The position numbers and the translations under genes were made by a program. DNA of 64,000 nt from Adiantum capillus-veneris (taxonomy: Eukaryota; Streptophyta; Polypodiopsida; Polypodiales; Pteridaceae). Of the stretch, positions 1 through 10,604 are shown piece after piece (position 1 is the stretch's first letter; each line of letters opens with the position of its first letter). The DNA is taken from NCBI GenBank assembly GCA_014529385.2, contig CM043965.1, positions 17,683,912 through 17,747,911 on the forward strand, read 5' to 3'. Under the pieces are notes generated by a model, which searched no databases, had not been told where the DNA came from, and worked only from the letters and a program-made list of their open reading frames with translations.

Positions 1-1
1 A

Positions 2-1429
2 ATCAATCCAGTTGTTTTGCACAACACTATTTCTAGTAGAGTACAAGGTCTCCCTAGGGCTTCAATCTCTAGAATTGAGAGTGATGACCCTTCTAACCAT
101 AGAATTTTTGCTTATAGAGATTTCAAACGGAGATTGATTTACTTATCTAGTGCCATGGAATTGGGTTCTTTTTCTTATAAAATATTTGAAAGGTATAATA
201 TAAGGATCCTATTTAAGCTCTTGTATACCCTTGAGAACTACTCTTATGAAGATTTGGAGCTAAGAGAGTCTCATAGTACTCAACTTCGAGTACTGTTAGG
301 CAAATTTCTGAAGTCTAAATGTCCTAGTCTGAAAAATCCCTTGGTTGGAAAGAAAGATTTGTTGATAACTATCTTTACCTCCCCTGACTTAGACAAGATT
401 GGATTAAGCTCTATTTTGAGATCTCAAGAAGCTTTGGATACTCTCCCTCCTTGTGTGAGAAAGGTATGGAACCATCCTGTCGTAGCTTTCAAATATGTGA
501 AAACTTTAGGACAAAAAGCTTTCAACTATAGTGACATAGGACGTAATCTTAAAAAGCAAGAGAGGCTTGCAATCTCAAGTATTGATTGCCCTTGTAGTAA
601 AACTGCCTTTTCTTCTTACGTAAATGGAGCTTTGGGTCATGTAGTTACTGCCGATTGTTCTATCCTTCCTTCGGATTCTTTGAAAGACCTTTTCTCAAGA
701 GGTACTAAATATAGGCTCCCTTCCTCAAACGACTCTTGCCTTCTCAAAGCCATAGAAAAGGGAATTTCTAGTTTCGTAGTAAAGTTTGAGGAGTCTTTAG
801 GAGTTCAAGGTATTTTTACCCATTGGAAGTCTGTAATCCTCAAGAAAGCTTCTTTGAAATTAGCATCTTGCTCTCGGAACGTTTCTTCAGGAAGGAATAG
901 CTTATCTTCTTCTGATCGTGATGCTCTTAGGAAATTTCATCATGATTTTGTAATCTCTTATGTAGATAAGTGCTCTAATAACTTTGTTGTTACGTGCAAA
1001 AAGTTCTATTTAGAATGCTTGTTAGGTGAAGTAAATTCTCAGACTTACAGTGATTGTGATCTTTCAATGCAAGAGGTTATCTTGAAACATCAAGACTTTT
1101 GTAAGTCTTTTGGTTTTAAGTGCCAGCCTAAATTACCTTTTTTATATACCGTTTGGAAGTTCCACAAGAACCCTATAAAGCCTAGATTTATAGCTGCTTC
1201 TTGTAACACCTCTTTGACCGAGGTTTCCAAATGGCTTAGTTATTGTTTCAAAGCCATTTTACCTAGCGTAAATGAATTATGGAATAATATGCTAAAGGAA
1301 GTAGACGTACCTACCGATTCAAGTTGGATTTTAAATGATTCAGTAGGTGTGATTCCTGTTTTAAAGTTTTTGAACTCTTCAAGAAGCCTTAAGGAGAAAT
1401 CTTCTCCTTTTATGTCTCCAAACTTTTGA
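2..1429 (+). pseudogene. PLE-1: Penelope-like element reverse transcriptase, N-terminal part (open at window start)
   Basis: The reading frame is open from base 2, so the true start lies outside the window. About 475 residues are visible. A Cys-x-Cys block (CPC, near base 590) is followed by GHVVTADCSI and a Thr-Lys-Tyr-Arg box, an arrangement I know from the region before the RT core in Penelope-like elements. Near base 1130-1200 comes LPFLYTVWKFHKNPIKPRFI, the K-x-HK-x-P...R-x-I fingers motif of PLE RTs. The frame ends at a TGA at 1427-1429 that lies inside RT motif A as read in another frame, so a frameshift just upstream broke the gene. No GIY-YIG endonuclease is visible; it could lie 5' of the window or be absent. 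The family call is fairly sure; the clade is not. Confidence 0.75.
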
Positions 1430-2393
1430 CTTTACAACGCTATACACGAAGCTAAATTTGGAGGACCAAAAATTTAGAGTCAAGTCTCTTATTTCAAAAG
1501 TTTTTGCGTACAAGCTTGAGAAGGATAGGTACAAGGCATTGCTAGTAGAAAAGTCAGCCTTGAACTTTGACTTCTTATGGCTGAAAATTAAGAATGTAGA
1601 TGTAGACAAAGGAAGAAAGAGATTCACCAGGATTGTAGATGACATTGACATCATATCTTGGTTAGATTTTCTTTTGGACAATTTATATATAACCATCGGC
1701 GACTCTCTTTTCAAGCAAACTATTGGTATCCCTATGGGTACCAATTGTGCTGTTTTTCTTGCTAATTTCTATCTTTTTACCTATGAGTTTGATTTTATGG
1801 AGCGTCTTGTCCTTGCTAACACTTGCCCAATATTTTTGCACAAGTTATGCAATGTAAGACGCTTTGTAGATTATCTTTTTGTCCCTGACATTCCTTCTTT
1901 TCAAGATTTTATGTACTTGAATTCGAGTTCTGTAGGCGGAGGGATTTATCCCAAGGAGTTTTGTGAACTTAACTGTACCACAAATAGTGATTGTTGTGCC
2001 TTTTTAGACCTTAAGATTTTTCAAACTCCCTTGGGATTAGAAGTAGATATCTATGATAAGCGCCTTGAACCAGAATATGCCAATCTAAAAATCATCCGCA
2101 TGCCTCACATTTCTTCGAACATTTCTCTTTTAACTAAGTACGGTGTCATTTGCTCTCAACTATTTAGATTTTCTCGTCTTTGTTCTAGTAAATCTACTTT
2201 TGTTGTTCAATTTTGCCATCTTATTTCTTTACTAGTTGAAAAAGGATACTCATTCAAAAGAATCATGAAAAAAGTTCGTTCATTTTTGCATCGTAGTAAG
2301 TTTATTTTTAGTGTTTCTTCCTTTGGAATGTTCAAGATAATCAGTAGTAAATTCAATAGAAGTGGGGAGCTAAAAAGCCCACTTATTGTTTGA
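1425..2393 (+). pseudogene. PLE-1: Penelope-like reverse transcriptase, catalytic and C-terminal part
   Basis: This frame continues the previous one after a frameshift. It opens with motif A (FDFTTLYT, 1425-1448), then motif B GIPMGTNCA (1725-1751). Motif C reads RFVDYLFV at 1860-1880: the first catalytic Asp is present (1869-1871), but the second, expected in the usual DD pair, is Tyr (TAT, 1872-1874), so catalysis should be lost. Downstream come a hydrophobic AFLDLKIF box, YDKR, and an MPHISSNI...YG...Q..R..R tail typical of PLE RTs, ending at TGA 2391-2393. No C-terminal GIY-YIG domain follows in any frame I read. Dead copy by frameshift and active-site change. Confidence 0.75.
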
Positions 2394-3290
2394 CTTAATA
2401 ACACCTTATGTTGTTGTTTTGATCTTTAGCGTTTCTAGTATTTTCACTTTAGCTTGACAATTGTTAGCCTTTATCATGGCTGAGTATGCCCATCACCTCC
2501 GGAGGGTGATAGAAACTCAGCTCGTTGCTTTTGTAGAGTACGTTCAAAGCATGAATGACCTCTATATAAACCTGCACCTACTCTTGGGCACTGACGACGT
2601 GAGTAGGGATGTCATAGCTGTTGTCCAAGCTATGCATGATAAAGGTGATAATCTTATTCTTCCTGTTTGGACAAGCAGTGAAGTTGAGATCACATATTGT
2701 CAAGTTTGGTTCTTTGCTCTTCGTAGGTTTGTAGTAGTATTCATTTTTCGATTTCATATTTAGCTTACCTGAGGACTTAAGAATGTGTTCCGTTATAGGT
2801 TGTTGTGTGAAGTTTGATTTCTAGGATTAAGTTTTTAAGATGCCTTATCCTTTTTTTTTGCTTAAAGTTGAGTACTTGTTTTAAGCCAAGTAAGTTGCGT
2901 CAACTTATTTTACACATACCTTTTTTGAAAACATTTTTAAGTTAATAATGTTTTGTTTTATCTAGTTTTGTTTCGAAGCAATCAAAGTGATTTAGTTAGT
3001 TAGTTTGTTTGTTTTTGTTTTTCTTTTCTTTTCGTGTGTCCCTTGCTTTTATAGTTTTATGAGTGCTTTATTCCCTCTTATAATTCATGAGTTCAGACTA
3101 TTTTGAACTTATGAAGGTATATATAAAATCACCAATCATTGAAAGCAGTATTAAAACGAGAGTCAAAACAGTTCAAATCGGCACCAAGATAGGTTTAAAA
3201 CATATACCATCCATTTTAAACATATTTCAAACAGGACCACTAAAGAAGTTCTCAAACAGAACTCAAAATTAAAAAACAATCTCGACATCA
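2394..3290. other. No recognised gene; AT-rich sequence downstream of PLE-1
   Basis: A 100-codon frame at 2461-2763 (plus strand) has no family resemblance I can see and may be PLE-1 3' sequence or chance. 2,770-3,060 is T-rich with TTTG/TTAG-type simple runs. No direct repeat of PLE-1 ends was noticed here. Confidence 0.4.
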
Positions 3291-3568
3291 CTCAAGCTCG
3301 AAAAGTCGATTGACTTTCCATCCTAAAACTTGCACCAAAAATGAGGGTTAGGTTCCTTCCATAAGGTCGTAGCTGAGGATGGCATGGTCCATCAGCTCTT
3401 GGACAGATAGCGTTCTTTGGCAGCGATGGTAGTCCCAAAACGTAGCAATCACATCGGACCTCCAAGGTTATCAACTCGAGAAGAGACACCTAGTGAGAGA
3501 TGTCGAGAAGTTTCAAGTTATAATCTGCTAGGGTTTCCATGGCAAGCATTTTAGGATACCCGACTCTG

Positions 3569-3853
3569 TTAGAAGCTACCAGGAACCTTATGACTTCGGG
3601 CAAAATTTTTCTTGAAATCTTGCCAAGTCGTTGGAGTGTGTGGCTTGGTAGCTATAAACATCCACCACTGCACGACACTACCTCCGAGAAAAATAGCGGC
3701 TTGAAAAAAAATCCTTGATCCTTCTTTGCAGGTGATCTTTATGGCTTTTGCCTTGTAAGACAGAGCGATGAAGACGGGAGCGGGTCCGATGCGCGATGAA
3801 GTAAGGGTGGGAGTTACTAATAAGTCCGGGGTCGGGACACGGAGATTCTTCAA
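3569..3853 (-). pseudogene. LTR-retrotransposon gag fragment
   Basis: The 94-residue minus-strand frame contains IFLGGSVVQWW followed by TTWQDFKKNF, the pattern of plant retrotransposon Gag proteins (FL-x-G-x-A-x-x-WW ... PTTW-x-x-FK-x-x-F). It lies just downstream, in minus-strand sense, of two tRNA-Met primer-binding sites at 3.94 and 4.02 kb, which is where gag belongs. The frame stops after NFARSHKVPGSF and no polymerase follows; the next sequence to the left is PLE-1 flank. A truncated element. Confidence 0.6.
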
Positions 3854-3907
3854 TACAATTTCCAGTAGACTCTAGAAGCGTTGGTTTGCTCTGTCTCCTC
3901 TTTGGTA

Positions 3908-4029
3908 GGACCGGTATGCTTTCTGAAAAGCACACGCCTGAAGCTCTGATACCACTGTCACAAGAGACGGGCACCACTCAAGAGACCGGTTTGCTTTTTG
4001 AAAAGCACACGCTTGAAGCTCTGATACCA
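3908..4029 (-). repeat. 75-bp tandem duplication carrying two primer-binding sites
   Basis: Two near-identical blocks (about 3,908-3,954 and 3,983-4,029) each hold the plus-strand string AAGCTCTGATACCA (3,941-3,954 and 4,016-4,029). Its complement is TGGTATCAGAGCTT, the standard plant retrotransposon primer-binding site for initiator-Met tRNA. The first site is preceded on the minus strand by a sequence ending ...TGACA, as an LTR should end. The element therefore reads on the minus strand, towards the gag fragment at 3.57-3.85 kb. Confidence 0.65.
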
Positions 4030-5679
4030 TTACACACAAGCCGGGGAGTGGCGGACCTCCATCCCAGAGATTCCTGGCCCCAAACCTTGGCGTCCCTTTC
4101 GATATTTCGTTATATTGCTTCAACTGAGTACAATGCCGATACTCCAATCCCTGCACCTTCACACTGAAGCATGCCAAAGAATGAGCCGTTCACACATATT
4201 TAAAGGCCCTTGGCCTTGAAAAGCAGTCAAACTCAAAAGCAACTCGTCCCAAAAGCACAAGGGCCAAAAGCTGCCAGCGCGTTTTGCGAAAATCCGTACA
4301 TCTGTCATTTCAGCATGTCAGCACGAATTGCGTACGTCCGTACAACTGCAATGTCGGCATGTCAGCTCGAAATCCGGGATTCCGTATAGGCTGCCACGTC
4401 ATCAACTTTTACTTTTTAATGCCTCTAGGTCACTCAGGTCCCATCAAACGGGGTCCCATAAGTTGGTGGGAACTCTTCTTTAAAATAGGCCTCTCGGCAA
4501 GACTTTGCAAGTTGGTAAAACTTCTTTTGCTGCTTCTGCTTCTTTACTTAGGGTTTAGGCTTCTTGGCCGGGATTTGCACGTTGGCTCCGTTCTTTAGTG
4601 GCTTGACATGTCAGTAGTTTGTGACAAATAGTGACCAAAAGAGCACCAAGAAGTGACACAATTTTATTGGTTCTGAATAGATATCAAATGTAGTGGTGAA
4701 TGATAGTTTATTAAACTTGAATGTTTCAATCCTTACCTTCAGCGGTGCAAAGGATAAATCAGATGCAGACTCTTGCAATATGACTTCAGTGGGTGCAATC
4801 GAATCTTTGGACACAATTTGTTGTAGCGATGAACCGTCACAGATGGATATACCTCCCAACACTACTCTGTCTCAGTCTACGACATCCCTTCAGGAGGATT
4901 TTACTCTTCCAGACAAACCAATGGAATCCAAACAGTGGTCGTCACTCAACACAAAACTCTTAACTCAATTTACCAATGGTTTCACTCGAAGGAAATAAAG
5001 ATTTTTGATAACTCAAAGACTGGAGATTTTAGGAGATTCAATGCTTTTCCAGAGTTCTATCAACATCGAAAGTCATTTCTTTAACAGAAGCTGAGGGAAT
5101 GTCACATTATGACTATGTTGCATTCTTGTATCTAGTCTTAGTTGCAGATACGCGACATGCCAATGAGGATCCCTACACTTGGATGGTCACACTCTTCGCT
5201 CTAAAGACATTCCTCTTCACCAAAAGCCACACTCCTTCGACGACTGGTCACACCCCTTCACCCAATTGTTGCAACTCTTCGTCCAAAGGATGTGTTTTTA
5301 CGTCTTAAGCCATGTCTCTTCAACATGAGATGTTTTTTTTATTTGTGACTCTTTATCTCCTATATAAGGAGCCTATCGTACTCAGTTTTGAACCATCCAT
5401 TCAATCAATCAAAACACACAGTCTTCTAAGTCTCTTATCAGAGTTATCTTTTCAAGTTCTGCTCAGAAACATAGTGAATAAGTATGAAGTACTAGAATTA
5501 GGATACAGATCCTCACGCTCAAGTATTTCTTATTATTGCTTCAATTGGTTAGAGGTTTGGGGGCAACTCCTTTGCTTCCTGCTACTTGGAATACCAGAGA
5601 GTGATCCCCTTGTACATATTTTAAAGGCCCTTGGCCTCTCAAAAGCACTGTTATAAATTGCTCAATTTTCAAAAGCACT
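4030..5679. other. Non-coding, LTR-like sequence; no gene recognised
   Basis: Short frames here match nothing I know. Two places share a TTTAAAGGCCCTTGG string followed by AAAAGCA-rich sequence (near 4,200 and 5,620), suggesting related LTR or internal pieces of the element whose primer-binding site lies at 3.9-4.0 kb. Boundaries are not visible. Confidence 0.35.
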
Positions 5680-6115
5680 TGTTAGTTTCTCATCGGATCC
5701 ATCCTGCGCACATGACGTGACACAAGCCAAACTCACACCTAGACCACGTAGTGTGCGGACATCAGGTTCACCTCCCATTCATAGAGCCAATCAAGCTCAC
5801 CCCCGAGCCTGGAAGCGTGCAGCCAACGAGCTAGCCTCTACCACAAGGGCTGTCATTCCATATCACCAATTAGGGGTGTGCGGATAGAGCTACCAAGGGC
5901 CTAGAGTCTAAGTGACGTGATCACACAAGATGTCTCACAAATGAGACTCAAGTCATATTTATAGGATTTCATAACCAAAGGGCTGGTCGGACATGGTTAT
6001 AAAACCGGGAAAACGATTTCTTAACTATCTGACTGACTCCCAAGTGGCTTGGGATTCAGTACAATGCTTCCACTTGATCAAAGATTCGGGGTAAGAAGAC
6101 TTGCGATGCTTTCAA
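5680..6115. repeat. LTR-like repeat, copy 1 of 2 in tandem
   Basis: Starts TGTTAGTTTCTCATCGGATC and runs into a second copy that starts TGTTAGTCCCTCATTGGATC at 6,116. TGTTAGT...CATCGG is a common start of plant LTRs. The shared part (about 320 bp) includes GATCACACAAGATGTCTCAC and a TATTTATAGGA box that looks like an LTR TATA element. The copies differ by many substitutions. Confidence 0.5.
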
Positions 6116-6440
6116 TGTTAGTCCCTCATTGGATCTATCTTGCACACATGACATGACGCAAGCCAAACTCACACCTAGACCTTGTAGTGAGCGGACATCA
6201 GGTTCACCTCCGAGTCATAGAGCCAATACGGGCTCATCCCCGAGCATAGGAGCTTGCAGCTAAATGGGCTAGCCTCTATCACAAGGGTTGGTGTCCTAGA
6301 CCACCAAGCCCACACTAGTATGGGTGTGCAGGTAGAGCCACCAAGGGCCTAGAGTCCCAAGTGTGGTGATCACACAAGATGTCTCACAAATGAGACTCAA
6401 GTCCTATTTATAGGACTACAGAACCAAAGGGCCAAGCTTA
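6116..6440. repeat. LTR-like repeat, copy 2 of 2 in tandem
   Basis: Partner of the repeat starting at 5,680, same orientation; similarity fades after about 6,437. Followed to 6,720 by GC-richer sequence with no convincing protein. Confidence 0.5.
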
Positions 6441-7484
6441 CACTAGCGGGACATACTGCAGGCGCCCATCCTGATGTCTGGGGACGTAACAACACGAGAT
6501 CCCAAATTCTAGCGTCCACTTCATTGATGAGGACATCAATGATCCTCCAGGGGGAACTATGTTATGTCCATGTGATGGGAGAGAAGACCGAGTCTAGCGT
6601 CGGTGCGTGACTACACTCTTGGACGTTGGCCCTTAAAAGGGGTCGCTACCGGTCAGGTGGTTCATCGGACGTCTGACCATAGGCAAGGTAGCAAGGAGAT
6701 CCTCCCACTTATTCGTTTTAAATAATAGATCATCAGGGTTGTGGATGAAAGTCTCATGGTGGCTATGTTTTTCTCTTCAGCACGGTCATGGCCCATCGGT
6801 ATTGTCGCTTGTGGTGTTTTGCCTAAGGACTTCTATGAGAAGAATGGGTGCAACATTCCGTCTCAAGACACAAAAGTATACTACTACACACGCGCACACA
6901 TTTAAACTCACGCACACCCACACCCACACCCACACCCACACATGCATCCGGGAAAGGAAAGAACAAGCATGTAAAACAGAGAGATTGAAAAGAAAGACGA
7001 GAAAAGGGAACTCTTGAAGGACAATGCAGGAAACGAAGAGGTTGAAAAGAAGAAAAGAAAGATTAAGACACCATCTGAACTGGCAGCGAAAGAGTCGGAG
7101 AAGGCCGATGGTGACAAATGGCGACCAAGGGCAGCTGGGCAGTAGCCCTGCTCTGAGCAGTGAGTCTGTTGTGCAGGCAGGGAGCTCTCGACAGCAAATG
7201 GTGGCCAGCCATCGCATATACCTGTAGATTCTGTTTGAAATTTGTGTGTTTAGATTTAGTTTGGCCGGTAATTGACTTGTTGATTAAACTTGAGAATGTA
7301 CTTCTCTGGCTTTTCTAAAGTCTGGGTTTTCTAAAGTCTGTAAGTATAGGCTTTTCTCTGGCTTTTTGATGAAACTTAAGAATGTGTTTCTCTGGCTTTT
7401 CTAAAGTCCGTAGGTATAGACTTTCCAAAACTCATGAGCTCATAATTCATTAAGTTTTCTGAGGGTCTTGTCATGGGTATGCAG
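6441..7484. other. No recognised gene; short ACCCAC minisatellite
   Basis: A run of ACCCAC units lies at about 6,909-6,940. Plus-strand frames at 6,739-7,227 are Lys/Arg-rich but match nothing I recognise. 7,240-7,484 is T-rich and ends in TATGCAG, the acceptor before the first MPP-beta exon seen here, so it is at least partly intron. Confidence 0.4.
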
Positions 7485-7911
7485 TTGAAGGCGTGTTTGG
7501 TACTTCATCTTGACGGAACAAGCGCAATAGCAGAGGATATTGGACGTCAGGTGTGACATTATTGTAACGTGCTTAATTAACGAAAACTGGCACATTGGCA
7601 TGTTCTCATTATTTGGTTTGTTTCGATTTTTCTCAAAGCAGATGCTGACTTACGGTCGAAGACTTCCTTTGGTAGAACTTTTTGCCAGGATAGATGCTGT
7701 AAATGCTGCAACAGTCAAAAGGGTTGCCAATCGCTTTATTTATGACAAGGTTTGAATATATGAGTCATGTTCAAAGATATGTTGAACTGCAGCCGATTAA
7801 TTTTCTATATTTTGGGACTTACAGGAGCTTGCTATTGCTGCTATGGGCCCAACACATGACCTTCCGGATTATAGTTGGTTCCGTCGCCGCACCTACTGGC
7901 TTCGGTATTAG
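7485..7911 (+). CDS. MPPB: Mitochondrial processing peptidase beta subunit, last three exons
   Basis: Three phase-0 exons are visible: 7,485-7,550 (22 codons), 7,642-7,749 (36 codons) and 7,825-7,911 (28 codons plus TAG). They are bounded by TATGCAG/GTGTGA, AAAGCAG/GTTTGA and TTACAG splice signals. The product reads LKACLVLHLDGTSAIAEDIG, then MLTYGRRLPLVELFARIDAV, then ELAIAAMGPTHDLPDYSWFR ending RTYWLRY. This is the conserved C-terminus of the plant M16-family MPP-beta/core 2 subunit, which cleaves presequences in the matrix and in plants is part of the cytochrome bc1 complex. The catalytic HxxEH is in the N-terminal half and is not in the window: I found no upstream exon between 1 and 7,484. 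Either the upstream intron is very long and filled with the elements described here, or this is a 3' gene fragment. Open frames, clean splice sites and a correct stop favour a real or recent gene. Confidence 0.88.
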
Positions 7912-8618
7912 GCGGTCCATCTAACAGGTGGTGGTGGTATTCAACATCATATAGAATTAGCTCATTCTCTGTATGCTTTGTATTCTCAAGGTGTTGTTAT
8001 CGCAAATATTTCTAGAGGGCGTTGGGTGATTGTCTGATCCATGATGATCTGGCCCTTTTTTTCTTTTTCAAAGTATCCCTCTTTGATAGAGAGAGTCATC
8101 AAGAGCTTTGCCAATAAAATAAATCTGTTGCTGTGGCAAACATAGCTGACTTGGTAGATGGAAGTTTGGTGTGTAAGCCTCGAAAGAGTTTCATTGCGGA
8201 TGGTTCATAACTTCTGTGAGGTGCACACATTTTGTTTCTGATCCAAGAAGAATTGAGCAATTTTGGAATTTATCTTAATAATCATGCTTTTGTGATTGGC
8301 GATCTCAATGTTGTGTTTACTGATTGAGCGAATGTGACTATTGGGTAAAGAGAATATTGAGGATGTCATTATCGTTCAAAAATGTATTTTGGTGAATGCT
8401 GATTGCGAGCTAATAAGTGGCCATTTCTGTTTTTAAGACTGTCAAAATGAACGTTCGGTTTTAGGTGCTGACATGTCATCTTGCTGTAGGTCCAGGAGCT
8501 TTTGGTAGGATGTGAAATGTTAGTTTCGTTGAAACTTTGTATTTATTTGGAGCCCTCAAGTCTTGAATCGGGGATTGTTGAATCTTCTTCAATATATGGA
8601 ATCTTAGAGCACCAAGCC

Positions 8619-8663
<45 letters not shown>

Positions 8664-8976
8664 GATTTTTATTGCTTTTGCAAGGTTTAAGCAGGAATGG
8701 CACTTATGATTATGCAGACCTACAATGGGCCAGCCCAGAGAAGACGCTGAAAATCCCTGCACATGGCCTAGAAGCCCTCATTGGCTTGAGCCCAAGAGAG
8801 CGGCCTTCCCTCAACAGGCCAAAAAAGTAAACTAATTTGCTAAACCAAATGGAGTGGAATCCAAATTGTTTGCTATTATAAGCCAACAGCCTACACTTGA
8901 TTGGTTCCCAAAATGAAAATAGACTTGGGAGGCTCCTGCAGGTTTAACGTGGAACTTGATCACCAAGGCATGGTTG
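7912..8976. other. MPP-beta 3' flank; GA microsatellite at 8,620-8,661
   Basis: Directly after the stop codon lies T-rich sequence that probably includes the 3' UTR. A perfect (GA)n tract of about 40 bp sits at 8,620-8,661. No protein-coding frame was convincing. Confidence 0.5.
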
Positions 8977-9071
8977 AGAGAGAGAGAGAGAGAGAGAGAT
9001 AGATAGATAGATAGATAGTTCTATTATCGTCCTGGGAGGTCAAATATGACCTATGGGACCAAATGAACATG
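8977..9071 (-). repeat. LINE 3' end with (CTAT)n/(CT)n microsatellite tail
   Basis: On the minus strand, about 50 bp after the LINE stop codon the sequence runs into (CTAT)n and then (CT)n (plus strand 8,977-9,017, GA and GATA units). There is no poly-A. Some LINE clades end in short tandem repeats rather than poly-A; this element looks like one of those. Confidence 0.55.
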
Positions 9072-9998
9072 TCACGTGGTGTGAGTGGAGTTCATAAGTG
9101 ACTCTCGATGCTCAAAAATGGCTGAAATGAGCGTCGCAATAGAGAGTCCACATCGTGGTTGGGAGAGGAAGGTATGTAGGGAGAGCTCATGGCTGAATAT
9201 ATGGGGAAAAGAGGACCTAATGTGGTCAAAAGCTGAGCACTCAAGTAGTGTGTGGTACTCACTCTCTCGCACTTGAAGAGGGCATAAGGTGCAAAGTCGA
9301 TGACACTCCTCGCCAGTGCCCCAACGTCCTGTCTCGCAGCGTAGAGAATGGGAGCTAAGACGAATGGAGGCAATGGTGCGGATCGCACTCAACGGGATGG
9401 GCTCAAGGATGTAGGAATGGGTTCGGTTACCTCGTTCCGAGAAGAAGAGAGATTTGTAGTTTGGGGCAACGTGTGTGGTGTAATGGCTGAAGCGAGAACC
9501 TCCAGATTTCTCCCAAGCCATGATACATTGGCGTTGTAAGAAGGCTTCATTAACTTGGGAGTCGATCGACGCATCCTTGACCAAGTGACATGCATCCCAT
9601 CTTCCAAACCATTTCTTGATATCAAGCATCCACCCCGAACTTAGTATTTTGCTCTTGCATGTCTTTTGAACCTTTTGACTTGCTTCATATGCGATTCTAG
9701 GAAGTCGATGCAAAGGGCTATGTTGTGTCTTACGCATGTACTCCACAACCCTTTCCATGCCCAAGACCTCAATGGGAAGCGATCCGGACTCAAGAAGTAA
9801 GAGCATGTAGGGTGTTTGTGTCTTGACTTGGAGAAAGTTGGTGAGAAAACGCTTTTGGACATTCTCAAACTCTTTCCAAGTAGACTTCCCGATGCTTCCA
9901 CCCCACACCTCCACTCCATAAAGAAGCACCGGTGTCACCAATGTGTCAAAGAGGTACTTTTTGAGAGCCCAACACTTGATCTCTCCTGCATTGCACAT
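9072..9998 (-). pseudogene. 5'-truncated LINE (non-LTR retrotransposon) reverse transcriptase C-terminal part
   Basis: The 308-residue frame carries LFDTLVTPVLLYGVEVWGGS, the conserved segment after the RT core in many LINE polymerases (T-x-x-x-P-x-L-x-YG-x-E-x-W), then about 130 residues of linker. A Cys-rich box C-x2-C-x9-H-x4-C follows (CTLCPLQVRESEYHTLLEC), like the zinc-binding tail of LINE ORF2. The endonuclease and the RT catalytic core are absent: the frame begins at about 9,998 and upstream sequence is unrelated, the usual result of incomplete target-primed reverse transcription. The surviving frame has no internal stop, so the insertion may be fairly young. Confidence 0.75.
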
Positions 9999-10566
9999 GT
10001 TCTCAAAGGAGCAATTGGCTCTTCATTAACTTGTTATGGGCTATCATATTCACTTATTTATGGGTGGTGTTGTAGTTATGGTGCTTGTCATTGTGAATTC
10101 TTGTTATGCATAGGCAGCACACCATATAGTTTCTCGTCTCGTTGTAAGTTTTTTCTCTCATGTATGTTATTCTTGCTCATTTGAGCCACAAAACAACCCC
10201 TTGAATAATTTGCAATAAGATGCTACACGTTTTACGAATATAATCAATCCAGAAGTATACGGCCATTGCCACCAACGTCTGCGACTAACTACTTTACTGT
10301 GGCATCCCTTTTGATTTTTCAATTAGACAGGAGATCCAACGTCACATGCACATTAAGTCCCCCTCACCAAAATACACTTTATGATCATTGCATGTTTATT
10401 TAGCAAGCTTCGCTCTTTGCTTGGAAGGACTCACCCAAGCCGTGCTAAGACACATTTCCAGATTGTCCTGAGGGGAATGTAGCTACAGATGAGACAAAGG
10501 CAACTGCAAGCTTACTGAGTCACCTCCACACATCAATTGCTATTGACTGCAAAATGTGCCATTCTA

Positions 10567-10604
<38 letters not shown>

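Noticed and set aside
6441-6720. gypsy-like internal fragment
   Set aside because: Only scattered short similarities by eye; no domain motif.
8230-8420. LINE endonuclease fragment (FVIGDLNVVFTD on the plus strand)
   Set aside because: A single short GD-x-N-like string, no second motif and stops on both sides.
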